Shown piece after piece: positions 1 to 8,381 of a stretch of 64,000 nucleotides of DNA; positions within the stretch are counted from its first letter, which is position 1; the number at the start of each line of letters is the position of its first letter. The notes below the pieces were generated by a model, which ran no database searches, was not told the DNA's origin, and worked only from the letters and a program-made list of their open reading frames with translations. This DNA comes from Flavobacterium psychrolimnae (GTDB taxonomy: Bacteria; Bacteroidota; Bacteroidia; Flavobacteriales; Flavobacteriaceae). Location of the stretch: contig NZ_QNUX01000014.1 of NCBI RefSeq assembly GCF_003312425.1, positions 1 to 64,000 of the forward strand. Reading direction: 5' to 3'. The translations under genes and the position numbers were made by a program.

Positions 1-92
1 GGGTGGTCATTTTGCCCCGGAATTGGGTGGTCATTTTGAATTGGAATCAGGTGCTCACTTTAAATTGGAATTGGGTGGTCAATATCACTGGA
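1..92. repeat. Four tandem degenerate 24-bp repeats, probable IS21-family element end
   Basis: Four head-to-tail units (1-21 partial, 22-45, 46-69, 70-92) share the core GGGTGGTCA followed by an AT-rich stretch ending in TTGGA or CTGGA. Closely spaced multiple repeats of this type are the transposase-binding sites at the ends of IS21-family elements, so an element may continue to the left of the window. No transposase or istB coding sequence is visible here, so the family assignment rests on repeat form alone. Confidence 0.45.
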
Positions 93-213
93 ATTTGCAC
101 TGTGTGTCATAATTTCGCCAAAAAAAAATCCAACAAGGAAAATTATTTTCGTGGTACAATAATGGTACAAAAAGGAACAAACTATCTGCAAATAAAGCTA
201 AATAAACAGAAAG

Positions 214-262
214 AAGAATCCCAGTTAAAATGCCGTTTTATGACATTTTAACTGGGATTCTT
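214..262 (+). terminator. Strong rho-independent-type hairpin
   Basis: The arms 214-232 and 244-262 are perfectly complementary over 19 bp around an 11-base loop, and are followed on the plus strand by a T-rich run (TTGTTTTATTTT). This is the strongest simple hairpin noticed in the window. It presumably terminates transcription coming out of the element or gene at or beyond the left edge. Confidence 0.75.
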
Positions 263-628
263 TGTTTTATTTTGTGATGTTTTGTGAAACCTATTTTCCG
301 ATGCAGAAATTAACAGCCCTGTATTTACTGGGGGTTACAGATCTCGAGGTACAAATAAGGTACTAATCTGAACAAAATAACGAGTCAAAAACAACAAACA
401 AACCTTTATCAAATTTCAAATAAAATATAGCTTTGTAGATTTTGAAGTACTAAATTTCTAAGAACACATTAATCCAGTGGTTATTACAAAAGTATAAAAT
501 TTTGTATTCATTTATAATATTTTTTAATGGTTTTATAAGATATTTTTAAGTCCATAGGCAATATGGTTCGAACCCCTTATGGACCAATAATTGTTTTATA
601 TTTTAATTGACACTGTCGGGACAATTCT
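263..628. other. Intergenic debris without a recognisable gene
   Basis: About 365 bases between the terminator hairpin and the IS3 element. Both strands lack a convincing reading frame. The only structured item is the tRNA-like mini-hairpin at 550-584. The stretch most likely represents the scarred junction of earlier mobile-element insertions. Confidence 0.5.
550..584 (+). other. tRNA-like mini-hairpin (possible tRNA remnant or attachment site)
   Basis: A perfect 7-bp stem (GTCCATA at 550-556 with TATGGAC at 578-584) encloses a segment containing GGTTCGAACC, the invariant T-loop-like sequence of tRNAs, and is followed by CA. The acceptor-stem-plus-T-arm look is suggestive. The stretch from TTCGAAC to the end is about three bases too short for a normal tRNA 3' part, and D and anticodon arms are absent. 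It may be a decayed tRNA gene or an old integration site. It is not a functional tRNA. Confidence 0.3.
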
Positions 629-689
629 TGAACTGGATATGCTAACTTAGCCATCACAGAAAGTTAAGAAATAAACTTATTTTTAGCTT

Positions 690-991
690 ATGAAACAAGT
701 CCGCAAAAAATTTATGACAAAGCTTTTAAAGAGAAAGCAGTCCAATTGAGTTATGATAGAACCAACATTTCAGAGTTCGCCAGAGAGTTAGGAATAACAG
801 CACCACAGTTGTATAAATGGAGAAAAGAGTTCGAAGAGTTTGGAGAAAAAAGCTTTCCTGGGAAAGGAAAATTAAAACTAACTTCCGAGCAAGAAAAAAT
901 CCACGAACTGGAGAAAAGACTCAAAGATGCCGAGTTAGAGCGAGACATATTAAAAAAAGCAATCGGCATTTTTTCCAAGAGCTGTCGATGA
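690..991 (+). pseudogene. IS3-family OrfA (helix-turn-helix subunit), frameshifted at its 5' end
   Basis: The reading frame gives an IS3-type OrfA: a helix-turn-helix (SEFARELGITAPQLYKWRKE) followed by a leucine-zipper-like coiled coil (EKIHELEKRLKDAELERDILKKA, here abbreviated from the C-terminal third). The natural ATG at 690 opens a frame that stops after 19 codons. Adding one A to the six-A run at 705-710 would join it to the conserved frame that begins YDKAFKEKAVQLSYDR. A single-base deletion is therefore the simplest explanation. Translation could restart only from TTG at 746. The A7 run at 952-958 is the expected -1 slippery site for making the OrfAB fusion. Confidence 0.8.
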
Positions 992-1866
992 TTTATGGTT
1001 TCATTAAAAACAATGAACAACTATTCCCGATTGAAAAAATGTGCAAAGTTCTACAAGTGAGAAGTGGAAGTTATTACCGATGGAAAAAACTAATAATCAC
1101 CGCAAGGCAGCAACTAAAAATTGCTATAAAAGAACAGATAACATTGATTTATTTTGAATCCAAGCAACGATATGGCAGTCCTAGAATAACGTTAGAACTT
1201 CAGAGTTTTGGATATAAAATTTCAAGAATTGCTGTAGCAAAATATATGAAAGAGCTAGGTTTGCGTAGTAAATTAAGCAAGAAATTCAAGGTAACAACCA
1301 ACTTGAATCATAATTATTTAATCTTCGAAAATATATTAAACAGAGAGTTTATTGTTAAAATGCCTTCAAAAGTTTGGGTTTCAGATATCACCTATATCCA
1401 AACTAAAGAGGTATTTATCTACCTCACTACCATTATGGATTTACATGACAGTAAAATTATAGGTTGGAGTTTGAGTGACGGAATGAGTACTGATGAAACT
1501 ACTCTTCTAGCATTGAAAATGGCAGTTAAAAACCGAAATATTGAAAAGGGTTTGATTTTTCATTCTGACGGAGGTGTTCAATATGCAAGCAAAAAGTTTG
1601 TCAGTGTTCTTGATTCCTATAAAAAAATAACTCGCAGTATGAGTCGTAAAGGAAATTGTTGGGACAATGCAGTGGCGGAAAGCTTTTTTAAATCCTTGAA
1701 AACCGAATTGATTTACGGAAACAAACTGATTACTAAAGAACAAATGAAACCCGAAATTTTTGAATACATTTAAATTTGGTACAACAGAAAACGCAGACAT
1801 TCTGCTTTGAATTATGCAACCATTGAAGAATTTAACAATCAAATTAATTATAAAAATGTAGCTTAA
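988..1866 (+). pseudogene. IS3-family OrfB transposase (DDE integrase core), nonsense-interrupted
   Basis: OrfB begins at ATG 988 or by -1 frameshift from OrfA. The rve-type core is visible with the first D in WVSDITYI, the second D in FHSDGGVQY and the catalytic E in AESFFKSLKTEL. The frame is then broken by TAA at 1771-1773, where family members usually have a Glu codon. Beyond the stop the same frame continues for 30 codons with the conserved WYNRKRRHSALNY motif to TAA at 1864-1866. The product would retain all three acidic residues but lack the conserved C-terminus. It is probably inactive. Confidence 0.85.
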
Positions 1867-2022
1867 CTTAATGTGCAGTTTTTATTTGCATATCCAGTAG
1901 TATCTTGAGATCAATAAATGTCTACAACGAATATAAAACAAATAGTTAAAAATGCGACAAGTATTTACAAAAATTAACTAAGGTCAAACCAATGTATAAA
2001 TGATATTGGCAGTTGTAATTAT

Positions 2023-2934
2023 TCAATTAAATGATGTTCTGAATTGCAAAGGTGTTTGCTGTGTGTTTTTTTTAAACATGGTACTGAATGATTGGGGATA
2101 TTCAAATCCCAAATCATAAGCGATTTCCTTTATGCTCAAATTAGTTGTAGAAAGCAGTTCTTTTGCTCTTTCAACCATGGATTCTTGAATATGTGTTTGC
2201 GCATTTCTGCCTGTAGCATTTTTCAATAAATCACTTAAATAATTGGGAGAGATATTGAGTTTTCCTGCAAAGTAGTTGACCGTTGGAATACCAGCTAGTT
2301 TAGCATCACTTTTTAGGTATGCATCCATTAATTCTTCCACTTTTGCGACTATGTCATTATTCACAGAACTTCGCGTTATAAATTGCCTATTGTGAAAACG
2401 TTTTGCATAATTGAGAAGCAGGTCAATATGCGAAACTATTAAATCCTGACTATAATGATCAATATTATTTTTTAATTCATCTTGCATTTGATGCATCAGA
2501 GACATAATGATATTATCCTCTTTTTCAGAAAGGTGAAGTGCTTCTGCTGTAGAATAAGAGAAGAATCCAAAATCACCAATAATCTTCCCTAATTCATAAT
2601 GCCGTATAAGGTCTGGTTTAAAAACCATCATAAATCCTGACACAGGGTTATCGATAGGATGTGTGACAGAAAAAATTTGACCTGGTTTGGTAAAACTCAT
2701 TACTCCTTCATCAAAATCATATCGACCTTGTCCGTACCTAAACTTGCCTGAGGCAGCTTTTTTAATCGCCACACAAAAGAAGTCATAATAAAAGCTGCTC
2801 CAAATTTCATTAGAATCAAATTTTAAATGCTCAAAATCAATCACGCTTATCAAAGGATGAATTGGTTTTGGCAAATTTAATAACCTGTGAAGTTCAGATA
2901 TCGACTCAATTTTATATGGAGCAGTTTTTTTCAT
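2023..2934 (-). CDS. AraC-family transcriptional regulator
   Basis: A 303-residue protein whose last 100 residues form the paired helix-turn-helix of AraC/XylS regulators. The second helix-turn-helix reads IKEIAYDLGFEYPQSFSTMF and is followed by the usual QTPLQFR ending. The N-terminal 200 residues resemble a cupin-like sensing domain but carry no residue pattern that reveals the ligand. The gene lies 9 bases downstream of the short-chain dehydrogenase on the same strand, so the two are probably co-transcribed and this protein may control its neighbour. The pairing is common in Bacteroidota, often tied to stress or carbonyl response, but the signal is unknown. Confidence 0.88.
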   Translation of the reverse strand: MKKTAPYKIESISELHRLLNLPKPIHPLISVIDFEHLKFDSNEIWSSFYYDFFCVAIKKAASGKFRYGQGRYDFDEGVMSFTKPGQIFSVTHPIDNPVSGFMMVFKPDLIRHYELGKIIGDFGFFSYSTAEALHLSEKEDNIIMSLMHQMQDELKNNIDHYSQDLIVSHIDLLLNYAKRFHNRQFITRSSVNNDIVAKVEELMDAYLKSDAKLAGIPTVNYFAGKLNISPNYLSDLLKNATGRNAQTHIQESMVERAKELLSTTNLSIKEIAYDLGFEYPQSFSTMFKKNTQQTPLQFRTSFN

Positions 2935-2943
2935 GGTAATTTT

Positions 2944-3774
2944 CTAAAAATCAGTAAATAAAGATAAAGTTTTCCATTGTTCCAATTCTTTTTTTTCATT
3001 TTTTCGAGCCCCCAAAATGGCATTATAGCTATCTGAACCCAAAGGAAGGTGTAAGGGCGGACTTGGCATTTCTGCAAGCTTAAGTACAACCTCTGCTAAT
3101 TTTTCAGGATTACCTAACTGTTTGCCATCGAATCCAGTAAACTGCGCTATCTGTGCATCTAAATTATAGACGTCAATTTTATTTTTTGCAACACTGAGCG
3201 TTTCCTCATTCATAAAATTTGTTCGGAAAGTTCCTGGAGCCAAAATAGTTACTTTAATTCCAAATGGCGTAACTTCTTGTGCCAATGCTTCCGACAACCC
3301 TATCACTGCGTATTTCGAAGCGCTGTAGCTTCCATTACCAGAATAGCTCATATAACCCATCATAGATGCAGTGTTGATGATATGTCCTGAATTTTGTTTG
3401 CGTAGGTGCGGCAAGACATTTCTGACGATATTGGCAATTGCAAAAACATTTACATCCATTGTTTTTCTAAATTCATCATCACTTAACTCTTCAATATTTC
3501 CCAAAAGGTTATAGCCTGCATTATTGACTATAACGTCTATTTTACCGAAATTTTCTATACCAAGTAAGATAGCATTTTTAACCTCTTTCTCATTGGTGAT
3601 GTCTAATTTTATTGGAAGCAAATTTCCCTTGTGTTCTTGAATTTTTTCCAGAAGCGTGTCCGTATTTCTAGACATTGCAATGACTTTATCGCCATTGCTC
3701 AAAACTGCTTTTGTAATTTCAAGTCCCATTCCTTTAGAGGCTCCTGTAATAAGCCAAACTTTTTCTGTACGCAT
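2944..3774 (-). CDS. Short-chain dehydrogenase/reductase (SDR family)
   Basis: A classical SDR of 276 residues, a little longer than the 250-residue norm. The Rossmann cofactor loop TGASKGMG is at residues 10-17, the structural NNAG motif at 84-87, and the catalytic Ser137, Tyr150 and Lys154 (YSASK) are intact. Acidic or basic residues that would fix NADH versus NADPH preference are not obvious. It should be a cytoplasmic NAD(P)-dependent oxidoreductase on a small carbonyl or alcohol; the substrate cannot be read from the sequence. It precedes the AraC regulator gene in the same direction, suggesting a two-gene operon. Confidence 0.9.
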   Translation of the reverse strand: MRTEKVWLITGASKGMGLEITKAVLSNGDKVIAMSRNTDTLLEKIQEHKGNLLPIKLDITNEKEVKNAILLGIENFGKIDVIVNNAGYNLLGNIEELSDDEFRKTMDVNVFAIANIVRNVLPHLRKQNSGHIINTASMMGYMSYSGNGSYSASKYAVIGLSEALAQEVTPFGIKVTILAPGTFRTNFMNEETLSVAKNKIDVYNLDAQIAQFTGFDGKQLGNPEKLAEVVLKLAEMPSPPLHLPLGSDSYNAILGARKNEKKELEQWKTLSLFTDF

Positions 3775-3971
3775 AATTTTATTTTTTTACAAAATTACAA
3801 GGCATACAGATTTTAAAAGTTTTCAAATCAAGGATAAACGTATTTAAATCCAACAAACTTTTGACTTGCAAACATCTTATAACAACTAACCAAAACCCAA
3901 TTTTTTCATCTATAAGAATCTTGGATGTGCAAACAAAAAATAGAGAAACTTATTACGATAATTTTTAGGGG

Positions 3972-5279
3972 CTATACTTTAAATATTAATTTATTTTTAT
4001 AGAACACCCACAAGATTAGAGACCAAAAAATAGCATAGATGACCGCAAAAGTTAATGAAGCATTCATAGGATTACTGAAAATAGGAACAATACAAAATTT
4101 ATAAAAATAACTCTGAAGATTGATTTGTTCAGTACTTTTCTCTGGGTTTTGAATTGTAATTGAGCTCAAAACTCTTGGAATAATTCCCGAAAAGAAAAAC
4201 ACAATCATAGGATTCACACCCCAAATTAAAAATAATTTTGTAAATTTTTTATAGTTTGCAACATCTATTAGGAAGTATAATAATGTTAGGCATAAGGTGG
4301 CGATGCCAGCAGAATATAGTACATAGGAACTTGTCCAAAGTGATTTGTTTATAGGAAATAGGATACTCCAAAGTAAGCCTGCAATTATTAAACCAAATCC
4401 AATGACTGCTATTTTTTTTAGAATTTCAGTTTGTTGGATTTTTAAATTTAATATTTGGCCTATGAACATTCCAAGAATTCCTGTAGCTACAGCCGGAACA
4501 GTGCTCAAAATTCCTTCTGGATCCCAAGTTTTGGAATAGCTCCATAGATGTCCTTTTAGTACTAAATTATCCAACCACGCAGCTAAGTTGGTCCCTTTTT
4601 CAAAATTTGCGGCACCAAATCCCGGAACTGGAACAAAAGCCATTACAATCCAGTAACCCAATAAAATTGATGCAGCAACCATAAGTTGTGTTTTCAGATT
4701 TGTTTTTAAATATAAAAGAGAGACCAAAAAATATACAATTCCTATTCGCTGTAAAACTCCTGGCATTCGTACATCCTTAAATGCTTCAATTTGACTGTAT
4801 GCTAAGATTAGTAATATCGCTAAAATTCCAATAACGAGATAGGTTTTAATTTTTAAACTAAAGTTTCCTAAAAGTGCATAAGCGACTGCAAAGGTTATAA
4901 TTAGCCTGAGAAGTAACAAGGAGATCCCCTCTAAGTCTAATAATTCAATTCTACTGAAATAATTTAAAAATAATCCTAAACAGAAAATTCGTAAGGATCG
5001 GACAATAATTTTATTAAAAACTACAGAGTCAAATTGTTTCGTTGGCATTGCAAAAGGGATTGCGCTACCCATTATAAAAATAAAAAAGGGAAAAACTAAA
5101 TCGGTAGGAGTACAGCCGTGCCATTCTGCATGTGCCAAAGGCGGATAAATCGCAGCCCAACTTCCAGGGTTGTTGACAATAGTCATTAATAAAATGGTTA
5201 ATCCTCGAAATACATCTAGTGAAATTAAACGCTCTTTTGTCATTTTTTTAAATTTAGATTCTTTCATTGCTGAATTCAA
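3972..5279 (-). CDS. nagX: NagX-like inner-membrane protein (DUF5009 / HGSNAT-type acyltransferase family)
   Basis: A 435-residue multi-pass membrane protein with roughly eleven hydrophobic segments and the family opening RLISLDVFRGLTILLM near residue 17, followed by the HGCTPTDLVFPFFIFIMG block. It belongs to the COG4299 family, related to heparan-alpha-glucosaminide N-acetyltransferase. Members in GlcNAc loci were named NagX and proposed to take part in GlcNAc uptake, but the biochemical role is unsettled. It is the last gene of the minus-strand namZ-murQ-symporter-GH3 series, 48 bases after the GH3 fusion, which supports an amino-sugar role. The start could be residue 1 or Met5 or Met13; the conserved region begins after all three. 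Confidence 0.82.
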   Translation of the reverse strand: MNSAMKESKFKKMTKERLISLDVFRGLTILLMTIVNNPGSWAAIYPPLAHAEWHGCTPTDLVFPFFIFIMGSAIPFAMPTKQFDSVVFNKIIVRSLRIFCLGLFLNYFSRIELLDLEGISLLLLRLIITFAVAYALLGNFSLKIKTYLVIGILAILLILAYSQIEAFKDVRMPGVLQRIGIVYFLVSLLYLKTNLKTQLMVAASILLGYWIVMAFVPVPGFGAANFEKGTNLAAWLDNLVLKGHLWSYSKTWDPEGILSTVPAVATGILGMFIGQILNLKIQQTEILKKIAVIGFGLIIAGLLWSILFPINKSLWTSSYVLYSAGIATLCLTLLYFLIDVANYKKFTKLFLIWGVNPMIVFFFSGIIPRVLSSITIQNPEKSTEQINLQSYFYKFCIVPIFSNPMNASLTFAVIYAIFWSLILWVFYKNKLIFKV

Positions 5280-5327
5280 TTATTTTAACCTACTTTTTTC
5301 AGTCTTATGAAAATGTTGTCAACACTT

Positions 5328-8327
5328 TTATTTGATAATAGCTTCCTGAATTATTTGCTGAATGTCTTCTCGAATTTTTTCTTTAGATAATTTATTTCCT
5401 TCATTGGATACTTCGGGATAGGTTCTATTGGATAGGAAAACATATACAATTTCTGTTTTGGGATCGACCCAAGCTATGTTTCCCGTGAAGCCGGTATGAC
5501 CAAAACTGGATTCAGAAACGCATGCGCAGGTAGATCCGTCTTTCCCTATTCTTTTATCAAAACCTAAACCTCTATGAACTCCTTCAGAACTGTAATAGGA
5601 AGTGTTGAAGGCATCGAATGTTTTTTCGGAAAAATATTGCTTATTGCCGTAATTTCCTTTTTGTAAAAACAGCTGCATCATTTTGGCAACATCCATAGCG
5701 TTAGAAAAAATTCCGGCATGACCGGCTATTCCACCTTCCATTGCCGCTGCCATATCATGAACGTATCCCTGAACAACTTGGTGTCTAAAATAATTATCAA
5801 CTTCAGTCGGTGCAATTTTATTTTTATCAAATTTTTCTAAGGGATTGTAGAGAGTATTATTCATTCCAAGTGAACTATAAAAATTTTTCTGACTTAAAAC
5901 TTCTAATTTCTTTTTAGTTTTTCTTTCGAGGTATTCTTTCAGGATAATGAAGGTGAAATCGCTGTATTTGTATTCTCTTTTAATTGACAATGGGCTATTG
6001 GCAATGATTTTCATTATGGTATCGTGATAATCATTTCTAATAAAAAGACCGTCGGCTACTTTTGTGGAAAATTGCGAGTCAGCTATTTTATGATAGTATT
6101 TTTCCAAAGGTTTGTTTTCAGTGTCTAAAGTTGCTTTGTAAAATGGAATCCAAGCCTGAAGACCAGCATAGTGAGTCAGTAAATCCTTGAAGCTGATGTT
6201 TTCTTTATTTGTTTTAGAAAAAAGGGGAACCATTTTTTTTAATTTGGTATCCAGGTTCACTTTATTTTGATCGTATAATTGCATCACGTTAGGCAGAGTC
6301 GAAATCATTTTTGAAATCGAGGCTACATCGTATAAGTCTGAATTGGAAACTTTCGTGGTATTGTCATAAGTGTGATAACCATAGGATTTCTGGAAAATTA
6401 CATTTCCTTTTCGAGCAACAAGCACTTGCATTCCAGGAGTCATTTTACCTTCAATTGCTTTTTGAACTATAGCATCGATTTTAGATAAAATGAGTGGATT
6501 CATTCCTTCATTTTCTGGGGTTGTAAAACCCAAACGGTTTAATTTTTTGGTTGATAAGCCCTCATTTATATGGAAGGATGAATTAATGGATACGGGTAAT
6601 TTTCCTTTGGCCTCTATAGCTCCAAATAGTAATTCTGCTGAAACCACCTGACTTATATCAGAGTTTTGGTAGGAAACTACTAATCCTTCAATATCATCAA
6701 AATTAGTGATTGGCAATAGGGAATAAGGCTTTGTAAAAATATCCAAAATCACTTTGTTGTGCTTTGCAATTTTTTGTAACCATAGCAATTCAGTTTCCGT
6801 AAAATTCTGTTTTTCCCAAGTTTTGTTTAATTTATGGAAACTAATGATAACAGTATTGTATTTTTTTAATTCGGTGTTTAGACTATCAATATTGGTGTTA
6901 GATATTTCCGTTACTTCGGTATATTTTTTTAATGTAGTGACAAAAGTGCTGTTGACATCATCTCCCAGTTTTACGTATGCAATTTTCTGATCTAAATTTT
7001 TGATAGGAAGTATTTTCTTTTCATTTTTTAAAACAGTGATTGCATTTTCATACAATTTATAATGTAAAGCATCATTTTCTGAAGGATTGATGTCTTGAAC
7101 TAAGTTTTCTAAAGCAATAGGCTTATATTTATTCAATCCCGCTTTGTACTTATAACGCAATATTTTTTTTACCGAATAAGCCAAACGTTCTTCGGTAAGA
7201 GTTCCATTTTTGTAGGCTGTTTCTAGTTTTTCGAAACCTGCCTGTACGTCTACTGGACCAAGTAAAATGTCATTTCCAGCAAGAATTACAGCTAATTCAA
7301 GATCACCAGGACCTAGGAAATCTGTGGCGCCTTTCATGGCTAAACCATCTGTAAAAATTAATCCTTCAAAACCCAGTTGCTTTTGAAGCAAGTTGGTTAC
7401 TACATTATACGAAGCGGAAGAAGGAAGATTTTTTCTAGGATCTAAGCTTGGAATTTCAAGGTGTCCAACCATAACGGAGACCAAACCTTCATCGAATATT
7501 CTTTTGTAAGGAAACAGTTCCACCAAATCGATTCGTTCTTTTGAAAAATCAACCAAAGGCAATGTATGATGCGAATCGGCAGCCGTATCTCCGTGTCCTG
7601 GAAAATGTTTTCCGGTACTGAAAACACCTTGACCTTGAACGCCTTTCATGTAGGCGATGGCTTTATTGCTAACATTAGTTTTATCTTCACCAAAAGAACG
7701 GTTGCCAATAATTGGGTTTTTTGGATTGGTGTTGATGTCAAGAACTGGAGCAAAATTAAAATGGATTCCCATTCGCTTGTTTTCATTCCCCATGTTTTTA
7801 CCAACTTTCTCAATTAAACTTAGATCTTCGATCGCTCCCAAAGTCATGTTCCAAGGATACCGATAGGTAGAATCTAATCGCATGCTCAATCCCCATTCGG
7901 CATCTATTGCAATAAATAATGGGACATCAGATTTAGACTGATACGCATTAGTTAATTTCGCTTGACGCATTGGTCCACCTTGAAAAAAAAGGATTCCACC
8001 AACTTTGTATTCTTCGATTAGGGCTTTAACTTCATTTTCGTGAACAGAATCTTTATTAGAATAAGCTGAAATCATATACAATTGGCCTATTTTTTCTCGA
8101 CTAGACATTTTGTTGTAAATACTGTCAACCCAATTCGTTTCACTTTCAGAATTTTTAAAAAAAGTCTTTCTTTCTGATTTACTTTTAGGAACATAAATGT
8201 CTATTTCTTCTGAAAAGGAAGCTTTTTTTAAAGCGGTAATTGTATTGGTTTTTTTAGAAACAGCACAATTGGTAATCAAAAATATAAATGCGGCGTAGAG
8301 GCTAATCTTTATAAAGTAATTTTTCAT
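5328..8327 (-). CDS. NagZ-AmiE fusion: GH3 beta-N-acetylglucosaminidase plus serine beta-lactamase-fold amidase domain
   Basis: A 999-residue lipoprotein (lipobox LITN-Cys21). Residues about 65-400 are a GH3 NagZ-type barrel. The signature KHFPGHGDTAADSHH (240-254) supplies the Asp-His catalytic dyad (D251/H253), and D327 in FTDGLAMKG is the predicted nucleophile. A short GH3 C-terminal-like region (about 430-600) leads to a class-C beta-lactamase fold (about 610-990) with SxxK at S670/K673, a Tyr-Ser-Asp motif at 788-790 and a late FGHTGFTG motif. In Bacillus subtilis, NagZ and the amidase AmiE are separate neighbours that remove GlcNAc and then peptide from MurNAc. Here both would be tethered in one envelope protein. 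The amidase activity is inferred from this parallel. Confidence 0.88.
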   Translation of the reverse strand: MKNYFIKISLYAAFIFLITNCAVSKKTNTITALKKASFSEEIDIYVPKSKSERKTFFKNSESETNWVDSIYNKMSSREKIGQLYMISAYSNKDSVHENEVKALIEEYKVGGILFFQGGPMRQAKLTNAYQSKSDVPLFIAIDAEWGLSMRLDSTYRYPWNMTLGAIEDLSLIEKVGKNMGNENKRMGIHFNFAPVLDINTNPKNPIIGNRSFGEDKTNVSNKAIAYMKGVQGQGVFSTGKHFPGHGDTAADSHHTLPLVDFSKERIDLVELFPYKRIFDEGLVSVMVGHLEIPSLDPRKNLPSSASYNVVTNLLQKQLGFEGLIFTDGLAMKGATDFLGPGDLELAVILAGNDILLGPVDVQAGFEKLETAYKNGTLTEERLAYSVKKILRYKYKAGLNKYKPIALENLVQDINPSENDALHYKLYENAITVLKNEKKILPIKNLDQKIAYVKLGDDVNSTFVTTLKKYTEVTEISNTNIDSLNTELKKYNTVIISFHKLNKTWEKQNFTETELLWLQKIAKHNKVILDIFTKPYSLLPITNFDDIEGLVVSYQNSDISQVVSAELLFGAIEAKGKLPVSINSSFHINEGLSTKKLNRLGFTTPENEGMNPLILSKIDAIVQKAIEGKMTPGMQVLVARKGNVIFQKSYGYHTYDNTTKVSNSDLYDVASISKMISTLPNVMQLYDQNKVNLDTKLKKMVPLFSKTNKENISFKDLLTHYAGLQAWIPFYKATLDTENKPLEKYYHKIADSQFSTKVADGLFIRNDYHDTIMKIIANSPLSIKREYKYSDFTFIILKEYLERKTKKKLEVLSQKNFYSSLGMNNTLYNPLEKFDKNKIAPTEVDNYFRHQVVQGYVHDMAAAMEGGIAGHAGIFSNAMDVAKMMQLFLQKGNYGNKQYFSEKTFDAFNTSYYSSEGVHRGLGFDKRIGKDGSTCACVSESSFGHTGFTGNIAWVDPKTEIVYVFLSNRTYPEVSNEGNKLSKEKIREDIQQIIQEAIIK

Positions 8328-8381
8328 CTAATTATTTTTTGGGACAATTGATTGGTCAATTATTTGTGTTTTTAATGTGAT

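Larger units (their letters stand above)
628..1902 (+). mobile_element. IS3-family (IS150-like) insertion sequence, inactivated
   Basis: The element carries the orfA/orfB arrangement of IS3-family transposases. The ends share an inverted ACTGGATATGC (left 632-642, right complement 1888-1898), placing the boundaries near 628 and 1902. A possible 3-bp target duplication TCT (626-628 and 1903-1905) flanks it, but the end alignment is uncertain by a base or two. Both reading frames are damaged, by a one-base loss in the orfA A-run and an in-frame stop late in orfB. The copy should be unable to make a full transposase. Confidence 0.85.

Noticed and set aside
1..92. Possible CRISPR array
   Set aside because: The repeats are directly adjacent with no unique spacers and are too degenerate; no cas genes are present.
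3..251. Open frame of 82 codons at the left edge
   Set aside because: It runs through the repeat units and into the terminator hairpin, and its composition (repeated WNW-type residues) just reflects the repeats.
550..590. Functional tRNA gene
   Set aside because: There are no D or anticodon arms, and the part from the T-loop to CCA is about three bases too short.
1507..1842. Antisense frame of 111 codons over the IS3 transposase
   Set aside because: It lies opposite a recognised transposase frame and has no protein-like features.
2023..3774. SDR/AraC pair as part of the amino-sugar locus
   Set aside because: Nothing in either sequence links them to amino sugars, and a 200-base gap separates them from nagX.
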